Assembly (NCBI RefSeq): GCF_029968015.1
Contig: NZ_JASCIS010000055.1
Location: forward strand, 1 to 49,381
Direction of reading: 5' to 3'
Source: Streptomyces luteolus
GTDB lineage: Bacteria > Actinomycetota > Actinomycetes > Streptomycetales > Streptomycetaceae
DNA: 49,381 nucleotides
Shown here: positions 24,502 to 32,311 of the stretch, piece after piece
How positions within the stretch are numbered: position 1 is the first letter of the stretch
How the letters are laid out: every line of letters begins with the position of its first letter
Made by a program: the position numbers and the translations under genes
Notes under the pieces: model-generated
Seen by the model: the letters and a program-made list of their open reading frames with translations, nothing else
Database searches by the model: none
Told to the model about the DNA's origin: nothing

Positions 24502-25449
24502 ATGGCCTCAGTCACAATGGGTGTGGTGGGTCGGGCCGCGCTCGGCACCGTTTTCGCCGCATCCCTGGTCGCGACCACCGCCGGCACGGCGCACGCCGCC
24601 CCGGGTATGAGCTCGGCCTACGGCGCCAAGGCCTCGCTCGGTCCGATCAAGCTCCCCGAGGTGATCAAGTCCCGGTTCACCGCGGGTCCCTCGTCCGACA
24701 CCCTCGCCCAGCTGACGGTGCCCACCGTCGGCACGGTCAGGGCCGTCGAGACCACCGCGACCGGCAACGCCACGTACGGCACCACCCGGTCGAGCGCGAA
24801 GACGGCCGCGGTGCGGCTCAACCTCCGGCTCGCCGCGGTCAGCGCCGACGCGATCGGCGCGACCTGTTCCGCCAAGCCCGGCTCGCTCCCGGTGGGCAGG
24901 ACCCTCATCGTCAACGGCGCCGCCAAGACGCCGATCGGCGCGGGCAACGTGAGGTTCCCCGCCAACCCGGCGCCCAACACCAGGCTGACGCTGCCCGCGG
25001 GTCTGGGCTCGGTGACCCTGAACGAGCAGATCAGGAAGCCCGACGGCTCCCTCACCGTCAATGCCGTGCACGTCAAGGTGGCACCGGCGTCTCCGCTCAA
25101 GGGCGACATCGTCCTCGCCTCGGCCACCTGCAAGCCGGGCAAGGCGGAGAAGAAGGGCGCGATCACCCCCTACGCGGTCGACACGTACGGTGACCGCGTC
25201 GGCGGCGTCGCCTTCGAGCTCAAGAAGTACCCGGAGCGCGCACTCGCCCCCTCGTGCACGGGCAACTCCATGGGCTACTGCACCTTCCCGAACCTGTCGG
25301 CGGGCAAGTACGCGGTCTGCGCGACCGACGTCCCGGACGGCTACAAGATGCCCAAGCCCCGCTGCAGGGGCGACATCGTCGTCGACGGCAACCACCGCTA
25401 CGTGCGCTTCGTGATCCCGGAGGAGGAGGGCAAGGGCAAGCAGGACTGA
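24502..25449 (+). CDS. Secreted choice-of-anchor P type protein with C-terminal prealbumin-like domain
   Basis: The start is ATG 24502, with AAGGGAAAG directly upstream. The 315-residue protein has a signal peptide (hydrophobic to about residue 30, cleavage near AHA-APG). A central beta-rich domain rich in Ala/Thr/Gly follows and includes RLTLPAGLGSVTLNEQIRKP, typical of choice-of-anchor P proteins. A C-terminal domain has VGGVAFELKKYPERA and YCTFPNLSAGKYAVCATDVP, a SpaA/prealbumin-like pattern. No LPxTG or membrane anchor is visible. It is probably an exported surface or matrix protein of unknown role. Confidence 0.8.
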   Translation: MASVTMGVVGRAALGTVFAASLVATTAGTAHAAPGMSSAYGAKASLGPIKLPEVIKSRFTAGPSSDTLAQLTVPTVGTVRAVETTATGNATYGTTRSSAKTAAVRLNLRLAAVSADAIGATCSAKPGSLPVGRTLIVNGAAKTPIGAGNVRFPANPAPNTRLTLPAGLGSVTLNEQIRKPDGSLTVNAVHVKVAPASPLKGDIVLASATCKPGKAEKKGAITPYAVDTYGDRVGGVAFELKKYPERALAPSCTGNSMGYCTFPNLSAGKYAVCATDVPDGYKMPKPRCRGDIVVDGNHRYVRFVIPEEEGKGKQD

Positions 25450-25464
25450 CGTCCGCTCCCTGAA

Positions 25465-25505
25465 CGGGGCGGGGGGGGCGGCTGATGGGCCGCCCCGCCC
25501 GCCCC
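25465..25505. terminator. GC-rich hairpin between convergent genes
   Basis: GGGGCGGGGGGGGCGGC and GCCGCCCCGCCCGCCCC pair around TGATGG. It lies between the stops of the secreted protein and the L,D-transpeptidase genes and probably works in both directions. Confidence 0.75.
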
Positions 25506-25551
25506 TTTCCGTCGTCCGGTCAGCCGTGGTGCTCACCGGCCGACCGCCCGC

Positions 25552-26394
25552 TCACTCGTCGAGCGCCGCTGCCAGTTCCCGCGGCGTCGGCGCCTGTTCG
25601 GCCGTCGGGTCCTCGGCGATGCCGAACGAGCCGAAGCCCTGGGCGATCAGGACGTCGTCCGAGTAGACGCCGTGGCGCTTGCCCGTGCCCGGCTTGGTGC
25701 CCCAGACGTACACCCGGTCCCCGACCTTCAGCAGCTTGAACAGCCGCTTCGCGTCGGCCGCGTACATGTTGACGCAGCCGTGCGAGCCGGACTTGAACAG
25801 GTCGGAGTAGGTGCCGTGGAAGGCCTGGCCGCCGTTGAAGAACTGCGAGTGCGGCATGGGGGCGTTGTTGTAGATCGTCGAGAAGTGCCGGGCGCGCTTC
25901 AGATAGATCTTGTGCCAGCCGCGCCGGGTCTCGTACCCGTCCTTGCCGCTGCGGATCGGGACGGGCGCGAAGACGAGCTTCCGGCCCGTCTGCACCCACA
26001 TGATCTGCCGGTTCAGGTCCACGCACGTCACGCGGTACTTGCGGACCGGGCACTTCCCCTGGGCGTTGGGGTTCTTCCTGACCTCGTAGACCAGGACCAG
26101 TCGGTACGTCCTGAGGTCCGCCTTGCCGTCGGCGGGCTTGATGCCGAGGAGCTGCTGGGCCCTGCGGATGACGATGCAGTCCCGGGTGCTCTGGACGCCG
26201 TCCTGCGGCAGCCCGAACTTCTTCTCCAGCTGCCACTGGTAGGCGCCGGACCCGGAGGTGCAGGGCTTCTCCGGGGCGGTTCCGGACGGGCCCTCCTGGG
26301 CCAGGGCCGGCGATGAGGCCAGTAGTTGCCCGGCCAGGGCCGCGGAGCAGGCCAGCCCTGTGGCGAAAGACAGTCGCGACGGCACGACGCGCAC
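25552..26394 (-). CDS. Secreted L,D-transpeptidase (YkuD family)
   Basis: The start is taken as GTG 26394 (VRVVPSRLSFATGLACSAAL) because GGGAGAAAGGG lies just before it; an ATG at 26439 would add 15 residues but has no ribosome site. Signal peptide cleavage is near ALA-QEG at 32. A peptidoglycan-binding-like segment (about 45-90) precedes the YkuD catalytic domain, with AFHGTYSDLF at 191-200 and SHGCVNM at 204-210 carrying His and the nucleophile Cys. Such enzymes form 3-3 cross-links or attach proteins in peptidoglycan outside the membrane. The 9-bp repeat array lies upstream. Confidence 0.93.
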   Translation of the reverse strand: MRVVPSRLSFATGLACSAALAGQLLASSPALAQEGPSGTAPEKPCTSGSGAYQWQLEKKFGLPQDGVQSTRDCIVIRRAQQLLGIKPADGKADLRTYRLVLVYEVRKNPNAQGKCPVRKYRVTCVDLNRQIMWVQTGRKLVFAPVPIRSGKDGYETRRGWHKIYLKRARHFSTIYNNAPMPHSQFFNGGQAFHGTYSDLFKSGSHGCVNMYAADAKRLFKLLKVGDRVYVWGTKPGTGKRHGVYSDDVLIAQGFGSFGIAEDPTAEQAPTPRELAAALDE

Positions 26395-26752
26395 CGCCCT
26401 TTCTCCCTCGGGGAGGGAATGGGAATTGTGACTCTGCATCGGTTCTAAGCGGGCCGGTCGGCGCCCGCCGGGCAACTGCTCCGCATGGCCGAGCGGACCG
26501 GGCCCAGGTTCACCTGTGTCGCTGCGCGGGTTCCGGTCCCTTCCGTGCCTTCCGTGCCTGCTGTGCCTGCTGTGCCTGCTGTGCCTGCTGTGCCTGCTGT
26601 GCCTGCTGTGCCTGCTGTGTGGCGTCCGTCGCAGAGTCCGGGTGGCCGGGGTGCGGTGATCGCCGAGGTGGCATGCTCGGCCCTGCCTGCCCGTACGCAA
26701 CCGCTCGGGGGCTCAACCACCGCTGCCCGCAAGGGAGATGGGGGACGCCACG
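26395..26752. other. 358-bp intergenic region containing a minisatellite
   Basis: This gap lies between the divergent L,D-transpeptidase and dienelactone hydrolase genes. It contains the 9-bp repeat array described separately. No gene is supported. Confidence 0.6.
26545..26616. repeat. Eight 9-bp tandem repeats (GTGCCTGCT)
   Basis: The first unit is GTGCCTTCC (26545-26553), followed by seven exact GTGCCTGCT units to 26616. Read rightwards it would encode VPA repeats like those in the small protein at 5219, but no gene surrounds it. It lies 150-220 bp upstream of the L,D-transpeptidase start and 137-208 bp upstream of the hydrolase. Confidence 0.95.
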
Positions 26753-27598
26753 ATGGCCGACCACGACCTGTCCGGGTTCGCACGCGACCCGTTCACGTAC
26801 CGCGGTGTCACCCATGAGGTGGTGCGGCGCGGCAGCGGGCCCGCCGTCATCGTCATCGCGGAGATCCCCGGCATCACGCCGAAGGTGCTCGCGTTCGCGG
26901 AGCGCGTGGCCGCGATCGGCTGCACGGCGGTGCTGCCCGTACTGTTCGGACGGCCGGGACGCGATCCGCACCCGAGCGGGCACGGCAGGCTGAAGTCCCG
27001 GGCGTACATGGCGTCGAGCATCCTGCGCGTCTGCGTGAGCCGGGAGTTCACCGCCTTCGCGACGGGCCGCAGCTCCCCGGTGGTGGACTGGCTGCGGGGT
27101 CTCGCCGCGTACGAGCACGAGCGGTGCGGCGGGCCCGGCGTGGGCGCCGTCGGGATGTGCTTCACCGGCGGCTTCGCGCTCGCGATGGCCGCCGACGAGC
27201 GGATGCTCGCACCCGTCCTCTCGCAGCCCTCGCTCCCGATGCCCGTGACCCGGCGGCACCGCGCGGGCATCGACATCTCCCCCGCGGACCTCGCCAAGGT
27301 CAAGGACCGCTGTGCGCGCGGCGGACTCACGGTGCACGGCCTGCGGTTCCGCAGCGACCGGCTCGTGCCGGGCGAGCGTTTCGCGTTCCTCCGCCGCGAG
27401 CTGGGCGACGCGTTCGTGGCCGTCGAGCTGGACGACGCCGACGCCAACCCGGACGGCCTGCGGGACCCGCACTCCGTGCTCACGGAGCACCTGATCGACG
27501 AGCCGGGGCAGGCGACGCGGGCGGCCCTCGACGGCGTGCTCGACCTGTTCCGTACGCGGCTGTCGCCCGGGGAACCCCGGACGGGCCCTCACCGGTAG
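26753..27598 (+). CDS. Dienelactone hydrolase family protein (Cys nucleophile)
   Basis: The ATG at 26753 is chosen over 26738 because GGGGGA at about 26740-26745 is well spaced for it. The 281-residue alpha/beta hydrolase has an early strand AVIVIAEIPGITPKVLAFAE. The nucleophile elbow is GAVGMCFTGGFALAMA, with Cys136 as in classical dienelactone hydrolases, and late Asp/His candidates occur around DPHSVLTEHLIDEPG. The family opens lactone rings in aromatic breakdown or hydrolyses esters. No aromatic catabolic genes are adjacent, so the substrate is unknown. Confidence 0.88.
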   Translation: MADHDLSGFARDPFTYRGVTHEVVRRGSGPAVIVIAEIPGITPKVLAFAERVAAIGCTAVLPVLFGRPGRDPHPSGHGRLKSRAYMASSILRVCVSREFTAFATGRSSPVVDWLRGLAAYEHERCGGPGVGAVGMCFTGGFALAMAADERMLAPVLSQPSLPMPVTRRHRAGIDISPADLAKVKDRCARGGLTVHGLRFRSDRLVPGERFAFLRRELGDAFVAVELDDADANPDGLRDPHSVLTEHLIDEPGQATRAALDGVLDLFRTRLSPGEPRTGPHR

Positions 27599-27631
27599 GG
27601 GCGCCCGCGTACCGCTGCTTAACGTGAGGGC

Positions 27632-28726
27632 ATGGACGAGCCGAGCGACGGACCCAGCGGCGCGCAGCGCACCCCGCCCCCGCACGGAGCGCATGGGCGG
27701 GTGCCCTCGGGCCGGGAGCGGTGGCGGGCGTTCAAGGAGTCGCCGTTCCTGCCCGCGACCGTCCTCGTCCTCATCCTCGCGGCGGCCGCCGGACTGTTCG
27801 CGGGCAGCTACACGTACTCGATGGCCGACCCGACGCCCCGGCACGTACCCGCCGCCGTCGTGGGTGCGCACGACTCGGCGCGCGGGCGGGCGTTCGTGGA
27901 CGGCATGGAGCAGGCCCTGGACGCGACGCTCGCCCTGACGTCGTACGACACGTATGCCGAGGCGAAGGAGTCGGTGGACGAGCAGCGGGCGTTCGCGATC
28001 CTGGACGTGCACGGGCGGGAGCGGGTGACGCTCTCGGTGTCCGGGGCGTCGGGCGCCTCGGTGGCCCAACTGCTCGCGGAGGCGGGCGAGTCGGTGGGGC
28101 AGAAGCTCCGGATTCCGGTCACGGTGCGGGACGTCACCCCGATGCAGCCGGGCGATCCGCGGGGGCTGGCGATCTTCTACATCTCCCTCGCGGCGGTGAT
28201 CATCGGCTTCGTCGGAGCGATCCAGCTGTCCGTGCACGCGCGGAGCCTCAATCCGCTGGAGCGCGTCGGCTTCACGGTGGCGTACGCGCTGCTCGGCGGG
28301 TTCGCGATCGCGGCGGTGGTGGACTGGTGGCTGGGGGCGGTCGACCTGCCGTTCGTGGCGTCGTGGCTGATCCTCGCGCTGACGATGTTCACCTCGGGGA
28401 TGGTGTTCACCATGTTCAACACCCTCTTCGGGCGCTGGGCGATGCTGCCCACCTGGGGGCTGATGGTGCTCCTCGGCAATCCGTCCTCGGGCGGCGCGGT
28501 GTCCTGGCCGCTGCTTCCCTCGCCGCTCGGGGCCATCGGCCAATGGCTGCCGCCGGGCGCGTCGGTGAACGCGCAGCACACGGCGGTGTACTTCGGCGGG
28601 CATCAGCATGTGTTCCCGTTCCTGGTGCTCGCCGGGTGGGCGCTGGTGTCGAGCGGGGTGTTCTGGTTCTGGCGGCACCGGCATCCCGGCGGGCGTCCGG
28701 TGGGGCCCGCGCATGCGGCCGAGTGA
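27632..28726 (+). CDS. Multi-pass membrane protein, ABC-2/YhgE-like
   Basis: The 364-residue protein starts at ATG 27632. One membrane helix near residue 45 is followed by a long extracytoplasmic region of about 110 residues (VPAAVVGAHDSARGRAFVDG onward) and then five or six helices, including a Gly/Trp-rich pair and a C-terminal FLVLAGWALVSSGVFWFW. This topology matches YhgE/Pip-type and ABC-2 permease proteins. No ATPase gene is beside it, so transport is not shown. TAACGT at 27620-27625 is a possible -10 element. Confidence 0.75.
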   Translation: MDEPSDGPSGAQRTPPPHGAHGRVPSGRERWRAFKESPFLPATVLVLILAAAAGLFAGSYTYSMADPTPRHVPAAVVGAHDSARGRAFVDGMEQALDATLALTSYDTYAEAKESVDEQRAFAILDVHGRERVTLSVSGASGASVAQLLAEAGESVGQKLRIPVTVRDVTPMQPGDPRGLAIFYISLAAVIIGFVGAIQLSVHARSLNPLERVGFTVAYALLGGFAIAAVVDWWLGAVDLPFVASWLILALTMFTSGMVFTMFNTLFGRWAMLPTWGLMVLLGNPSSGGAVSWPLLPSPLGAIGQWLPPGASVNAQHTAVYFGGHQHVFPFLVLAGWALVSSGVFWFWRHRHPGGRPVGPAHAAE

Positions 28727-28793
28727 GGTCCGGGCCGGTCCCTCTGCTCCGAGTCCGTGACGTTCCGCCTGGCCGAGGCCCGCTCAGGCTCGC

Positions 28794-29753
28794 TCAGGCT
28801 CGCCCGGTGAGCAGGTCCATGCCGAGGGGCGTGAGCGTGTGGCGTACGCGGTGGCGCTCTCTGGTGCTGATGATCAGGCCCGCGCGGCGCAGCACGGCGG
28901 CGTGTTCGCTGGCCGACGAGAGCGAGACTCCGGCGTGCTGCGCCAACTCACTCGTGGTGCACGGCTCCTGGAGGGTCTGCAGGACGGCCGCCCGGGTGTG
29001 GCCGAGCAGCGGGGCCAACCGGCGGCAGGGCGTGAGCTGCTGCCGCGGCCGCGGCACCCTGGCCGGGTAGACGAGTACGGGCAGCAGCGTCTCGTTGAGC
29101 AGCGCGACCGGGGTGCGGCGGCAGAAGTACGAGGGTACGAGGAGGAGTCCGCGGCCCTCCAGGTACACGTCGCGGTCCACCGGGTAGTCGGCGCAGAGCA
29201 CCGGCGGCTGCCAGCTCAGCAACGGGGCGAACGTGCGCAGCATCGCGTGCGTGTCGCCGCGGCTGTGCGTCCCCGACCGGTGCAGCCGGTCGCGCTCCAC
29301 GCGGGCCGTGATGTCCGGCCAGGCGGGGCCGAGCACGGAGGCGTGGTACTGGCGCAGCGCGCCGCCGAGCCGCCGCAGCGTGTCGGTCTCGCCGTCGGCC
29401 AGTGAACGGGCCCAGGACGGAAGGCCGTTGGCGTCCGCCAGCATCCCGACCTCGGCGCGCAATTGACGGCGCGGAGTGCTCAGTACGGCGTCGATGCCCG
29501 CCTCCAGGCCTCCGGCCGCCGCCGCGGGCGTGAGGAAGTCCGGGAAGTAGCCCCGCTTCGGCATCAGCGGGGCCAGGATCCGCTGGGCGGACCGGCCGCG
29601 GCGGCAGGCTCTGCGCCGCCAGGCGTCGAGCAGCGGTTCCGGCCGCGGCTCGTGGAGCTGTTGCATGCTCAGGACGGTCTCCCACAATGGGTCGGGCCCG
29701 TCCGCGATCCTGGTGCGCGCCAGGTCACCGGCGCTGAAGTGCATTCGCAGCAC
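28794..29753 (-). CDS. ArsR/SmtB-type winged-helix regulator with long N-terminal domain
   Basis: The start is GTG 29753 with GGGGGAA upstream; ATG 29744 is an alternative. The 319-residue protein has its winged-helix domain at the C-terminus (LLGHTRAAVLQTLQEPCTTS, ELAQHAGVSLSSASEHAAVL), with the wing ending at TLTPLGMDLL. The N-terminal 230 residues form a helical domain with no signature I recognise. This layout is common in Streptomyces ArsR-like proteins of unknown ligand. It is divergent from a TetR gene and two identical-type operators lie between them. Confidence 0.85.
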   Translation of the reverse strand: MLRMHFSAGDLARTRIADGPDPLWETVLSMQQLHEPRPEPLLDAWRRRACRRGRSAQRILAPLMPKRGYFPDFLTPAAAAGGLEAGIDAVLSTPRRQLRAEVGMLADANGLPSWARSLADGETDTLRRLGGALRQYHASVLGPAWPDITARVERDRLHRSGTHSRGDTHAMLRTFAPLLSWQPPVLCADYPVDRDVYLEGRGLLLVPSYFCRRTPVALLNETLLPVLVYPARVPRPRQQLTPCRRLAPLLGHTRAAVLQTLQEPCTTSELAQHAGVSLSSASEHAAVLRRAGLIISTRERHRVRHTLTPLGMDLLTGRA

Positions 29754-29853
29754 GACTTCCCCCGAAGTCCCCCGAAGGTACGCAAGCGGCCCTCCCCCGC
29801 CCCGGTCCTGCCGACCGGGAGAATGGCCGTTCTCTTTTCGCGACTGTAGTGAC

Positions 29854-29869
29854 GAGAACCGCGGTTCTC
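29854..29869. promoter_or_regulatory. Palindromic operator GAGAA-N6-TTCTC (site 1)
   Basis: GAGAACCGCGGTTCTC is a perfect 16-bp palindrome. It lies 100 bp upstream of the ArsR-type gene. Its half-sites and 6-bp spacing match the second site at 30009-30026. Confidence 0.75.
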
Positions 29870-30007
29870 AAGGTGTTGAACGGGGCGCGAGGGGCGGTAC
29901 CGGCGCATTCGGGCCGCGTCGGAAAACGCCCCGCACGCCCTGCGCCGGTCTCCCCTCAGCCCGGCGCGGACCTCCCCGCACCCCATGGACAGGGCAGTTC
30001 CGGACAG

Positions 30008-30027
30008 GTGAGAATGATGGTTCTCAC
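30008..30027. promoter_or_regulatory. Palindromic operator GAGAA-N6-TTCTC (site 2)
   Basis: GTGAGAATGATGGTTCTCAC has 7-bp perfect arms and the same GAGAA-N6-TTCTC core as site 1. It lies 47 bp upstream of the TetR start, a position suited to autorepression. Confidence 0.8.
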
Positions 30028-30074
30028 GCCGCTTCGGGGCGTGCAACCCGCGTTCCGGAAGGGCTCGGCAGCTC

Positions 30075-30650
30075 ATGGACGGCCTGGTGGATGGTGGACC
30101 GCGCGACCATGTCGTGGCGGTGGCCGACGACCTCTTCTTCACGCACGGCGTGCACGCGGTGACGATGCAGCGGATCCGGTCCGAGGCAGGGGTGCCGCTG
30201 AAGAAGCTCTACGGCATGTTCCCGTCCAAGGATGTGCTGCTCGCCGCGAGTCTGGAGCGGCGCGACCGGATCGCGCTCTGCGCCATCACCGAGCGCGCTG
30301 AGACGTGCGACGACCCGGTCGAGCGGGCGCTGGCCGTCTTCGACTTCCTGGACGACTGGTTCCGCCAGCCCGGCTTCCACGGCTGCGTGTTCGCGGGCGC
30401 GTTCGGCGAGTCGGGCGCCGCCGCCCCCGTGGTGGTGAGCGCGGTGCGGGCGCACAAGCGGAGCCTGCGCGAGCTCGTGACCGCTCTCGTGGCCGGCACC
30501 GGCGTGCGGAACGCGGACGCGGTGGGCGCGCAGTTGGCCGTGCTGGTCGACGGTGCGATGGCGGTGGCCACCTTCACCGGCGACACGGACGCCGCACGGA
30601 ACGCCCGGCAGGCGGCACGGACCGTCCTGGACACCGCGCTGCGCGACTGA
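30075..30650 (+). CDS. TetR/AcrR family regulator
   Basis: The 191-residue protein starts at ATG 30075; GGAAGGG lies about 11 bp upstream. The HTH is clear: VAVADDLFFTHGVHAVTMQR, IRSEAGVPLKKLYGMFPSKD. The C-terminal domain includes DDWFRQPGFHGCVFAGAFGE, typical of the AcrR/YcdC-like group. The likely targets are its own gene and the divergent ArsR-type gene through the two palindromes in the intergenic region. The membrane protein beyond the ArsR-type gene could also be in the regulon. Confidence 0.92.
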   Translation: MDGLVDGGPRDHVVAVADDLFFTHGVHAVTMQRIRSEAGVPLKKLYGMFPSKDVLLAASLERRDRIALCAITERAETCDDPVERALAVFDFLDDWFRQPGFHGCVFAGAFGESGAAAPVVVSAVRAHKRSLRELVTALVAGTGVRNADAVGAQLAVLVDGAMAVATFTGDTDAARNARQAARTVLDTALRD

Positions 30651-30681
30651 CCCGGCGTACGAGGTGCTCAGGCCACTGCCA

Positions 30682-30993
30682 CCCGGACCCCGGATACGGC
30701 GGACCGCACTCCCCCGTCCGCCCGGACCCCGGATGCGACGGCTCGTGCTCCCCCGTCCGCCCGGACCCCGGATGCGACGGCTCGTGCTCCCCCATCCGCC
30801 CGGACCCCGGATACGGCGACTCGCGCACCTCCGTCCACCCGGACCCCGGATGCGACGGCTCGTACTCCCCCATCCGCCCGGACCCCGGATACGACGGACC
30901 GCACTCCCCCGCCCACCCGGACCCCGGATACGACGGACCGCACTCCCCCGCCCACCCGGAGCCCGGATGCGACGGCTCGCGCACCCCCCTCCG
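30682..30993. repeat. Eight contiguous 39-bp tandem repeats
   Basis: Units start at 30682, 30721, 30760, 30799, 30838, 30877, 30916 and 30955, each beginning CCCGGA[C/G]CCCGGAT. They differ at a handful of positions, with two main variants. The period is exactly 39 bp in all eight, a multiple of three, so every frame stays open. There are no unique spacers, so this is not a CRISPR array. Confidence 0.97.
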
Positions 30994-31000
30994 GCCTGCC

Positions 31001-31038
31001 GCCGCCCGGCACGGCCCCCCAGCCGTGCCGGGGGCGGC
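31001..31038. terminator. Strong hairpin after the 39-bp array
   Basis: GCCGCCCGGCACGGC (31001-31015) pairs with GCCGTGCCGGGGGCGGC (31022-31038), with a two-base bulge. It may terminate the TetR transcript after it passes the repeats. Confidence 0.6.
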
Positions 31039-31372
31039 CACCGGCCCCCGACCGGTCGTGCGCACCTCTCGCCGCCCGTCCGGCGGGCTTGCCCCTTGCG
31101 CCCGGAGCGGAGCGGTGGGACGCCCTTCGGGCGTGTGCCGCGTTCGCCATGAGTCCCCCGAATCATGTTGCTGCACGCTGCTTGAGGTCGCACTGTTCTT
31201 GCCGGGCCCGAGTGTCCCGGCGGGGGCGGCCGGTGCGCCAGGTGTTTCGGGTGAGCCCGAAAGAGCCTGCGGGCAGGGGTGTGTTGGGGCTCGACGGGTT
31301 CCGGACGGAACGCTCACCGCAGGCGCGTGCTGGTTCGCGCACGGCGGGGCGGCGTTGGCGTACAACTACCGC

Positions 31373-32260
31373 ATGCCCACGTACCGCAGCAGTCACCGTC
31401 CCGGCGGGGAGTCGCCGGGCTCCGTCGCCGCGCGGCTCACCGGATGCTCCGTGGCGGGTGAGCGGCCGTTGTCGTCGGCGCTGACCGAAGTCGCCCTGGA
31501 CGGCGGGCAGTCGGTGATCGTGAAGCGGGCCTCGGACCCGGGGGCGGCGGCGGCCGAGGCGGCGGGGTTGCGGTGGCTGGCCGAGCCCGGGAGCGTGCGG
31601 GTACCGGAGGTGCACGGGCACGACGCGATCTGGCTGGTGCTCGACCGGGTGCCGTCGGGGCGGGCGAGCAAGGCGGGCGCGCTCCGGTTCGGGCGCGCCT
31701 TGGCCGCGCTGCACGCCGCGGGCGCGGACGCGTTCGGCGCGCCGCCGCCGGGCGGGCCCGTGGACGCGGCCATCGGACTGGCGCCGATGCGGAACGTCAC
31801 GGCCGCCCAGTGGCCCGGCTGGTACGCGGAGCAGCGCGTGCTGCCGTATCTGCGGAGTGCCGTCGACTCCGGCACGGTGCGCGCCGACGAGGCGCGCCTG
31901 GTGGAACAGGTGTGTGCGCGACTGCCCGAACTCGCGGGCCCGGCCGAGCCGGTGGCCCGGCTGCACGGCGACCTGTGGAGCGGCAACGTCCTGTGGGACG
32001 CGGACGGCGAGGCCTGGCTGATCGACCCCGCCGCGCACGGCGGCCATCGCGAGACCGACCTGGCGATGCTCCACCTCTTCGGCTGCCCGCACCTCGACCG
32101 TGTCCTCGACGGATACGAGGAGGAGGCCCCGCTCGCCGACGGATGGCGGGAGCGGATCGGGCTGCATCAGCTGTTCCCGCTCCTGGTGCATACGGTGCTG
32201 TTCGGGCGGTCGTACGCGGAACGGGCGCTGCGGGCGGCCGAGTCGGCGCTCGGCCGCTGA
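31373..32260 (+). CDS. Fructosamine kinase family protein
   Basis: The 295-residue protein starts at ATG 31373. TACAAC at 31361-31366 lies close upstream with no Shine-Dalgarno sequence, suggesting a leaderless mRNA. The kinase-like fold has VIVKRASDPGAAAAEAAGLR (ATP-binding lysine region), the catalytic loop VARLHGDLWSGNVLWD and the DFG-equivalent WLIDPAAHGGHRETDLAML. HGDLWSGN is diagnostic for the fructosamine-3-kinase/ketosamine-kinase group, which phosphorylates glycated amines for protein deglycation. It appears monocistronic. Confidence 0.92.
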   Translation: MPTYRSSHRPGGESPGSVAARLTGCSVAGERPLSSALTEVALDGGQSVIVKRASDPGAAAAEAAGLRWLAEPGSVRVPEVHGHDAIWLVLDRVPSGRASKAGALRFGRALAALHAAGADAFGAPPPGGPVDAAIGLAPMRNVTAAQWPGWYAEQRVLPYLRSAVDSGTVRADEARLVEQVCARLPELAGPAEPVARLHGDLWSGNVLWDADGEAWLIDPAAHGGHRETDLAMLHLFGCPHLDRVLDGYEEEAPLADGWRERIGLHQLFPLLVHTVLFGRSYAERALRAAESALGR

Positions 32261-32311
32261 GGCGCGTCGCCGCACGGGCTGGTGCCGTCGGCCTGGCCCG
32301 TCGCGGCGCGG

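Larger units (their letters stand above)
30651..31372. other. 722-bp gene-free region with minisatellite and hairpins
   Basis: No coding region is supported here. It holds the 39-bp tandem array (30682-30993), a strong hairpin (31001-31038) and a smaller hairpin TTTCGGG-TGAG-CCCGAAA at 31245-31262. The stretch 31140-31200 is AT-richer than its surroundings. Confidence 0.7.

Noticed and set aside
30682..30993. CRISPR array
   Set aside because: The repeats are contiguous with no unique spacers, and no cas genes are seen.
30574..31365. A collagen-like 13-residue repeat protein in one of the open frames
   Set aside because: All frames are open because of the 39-bp period, no start with ribosome site is visible, and changes between units are not biased to silent positions in any frame.
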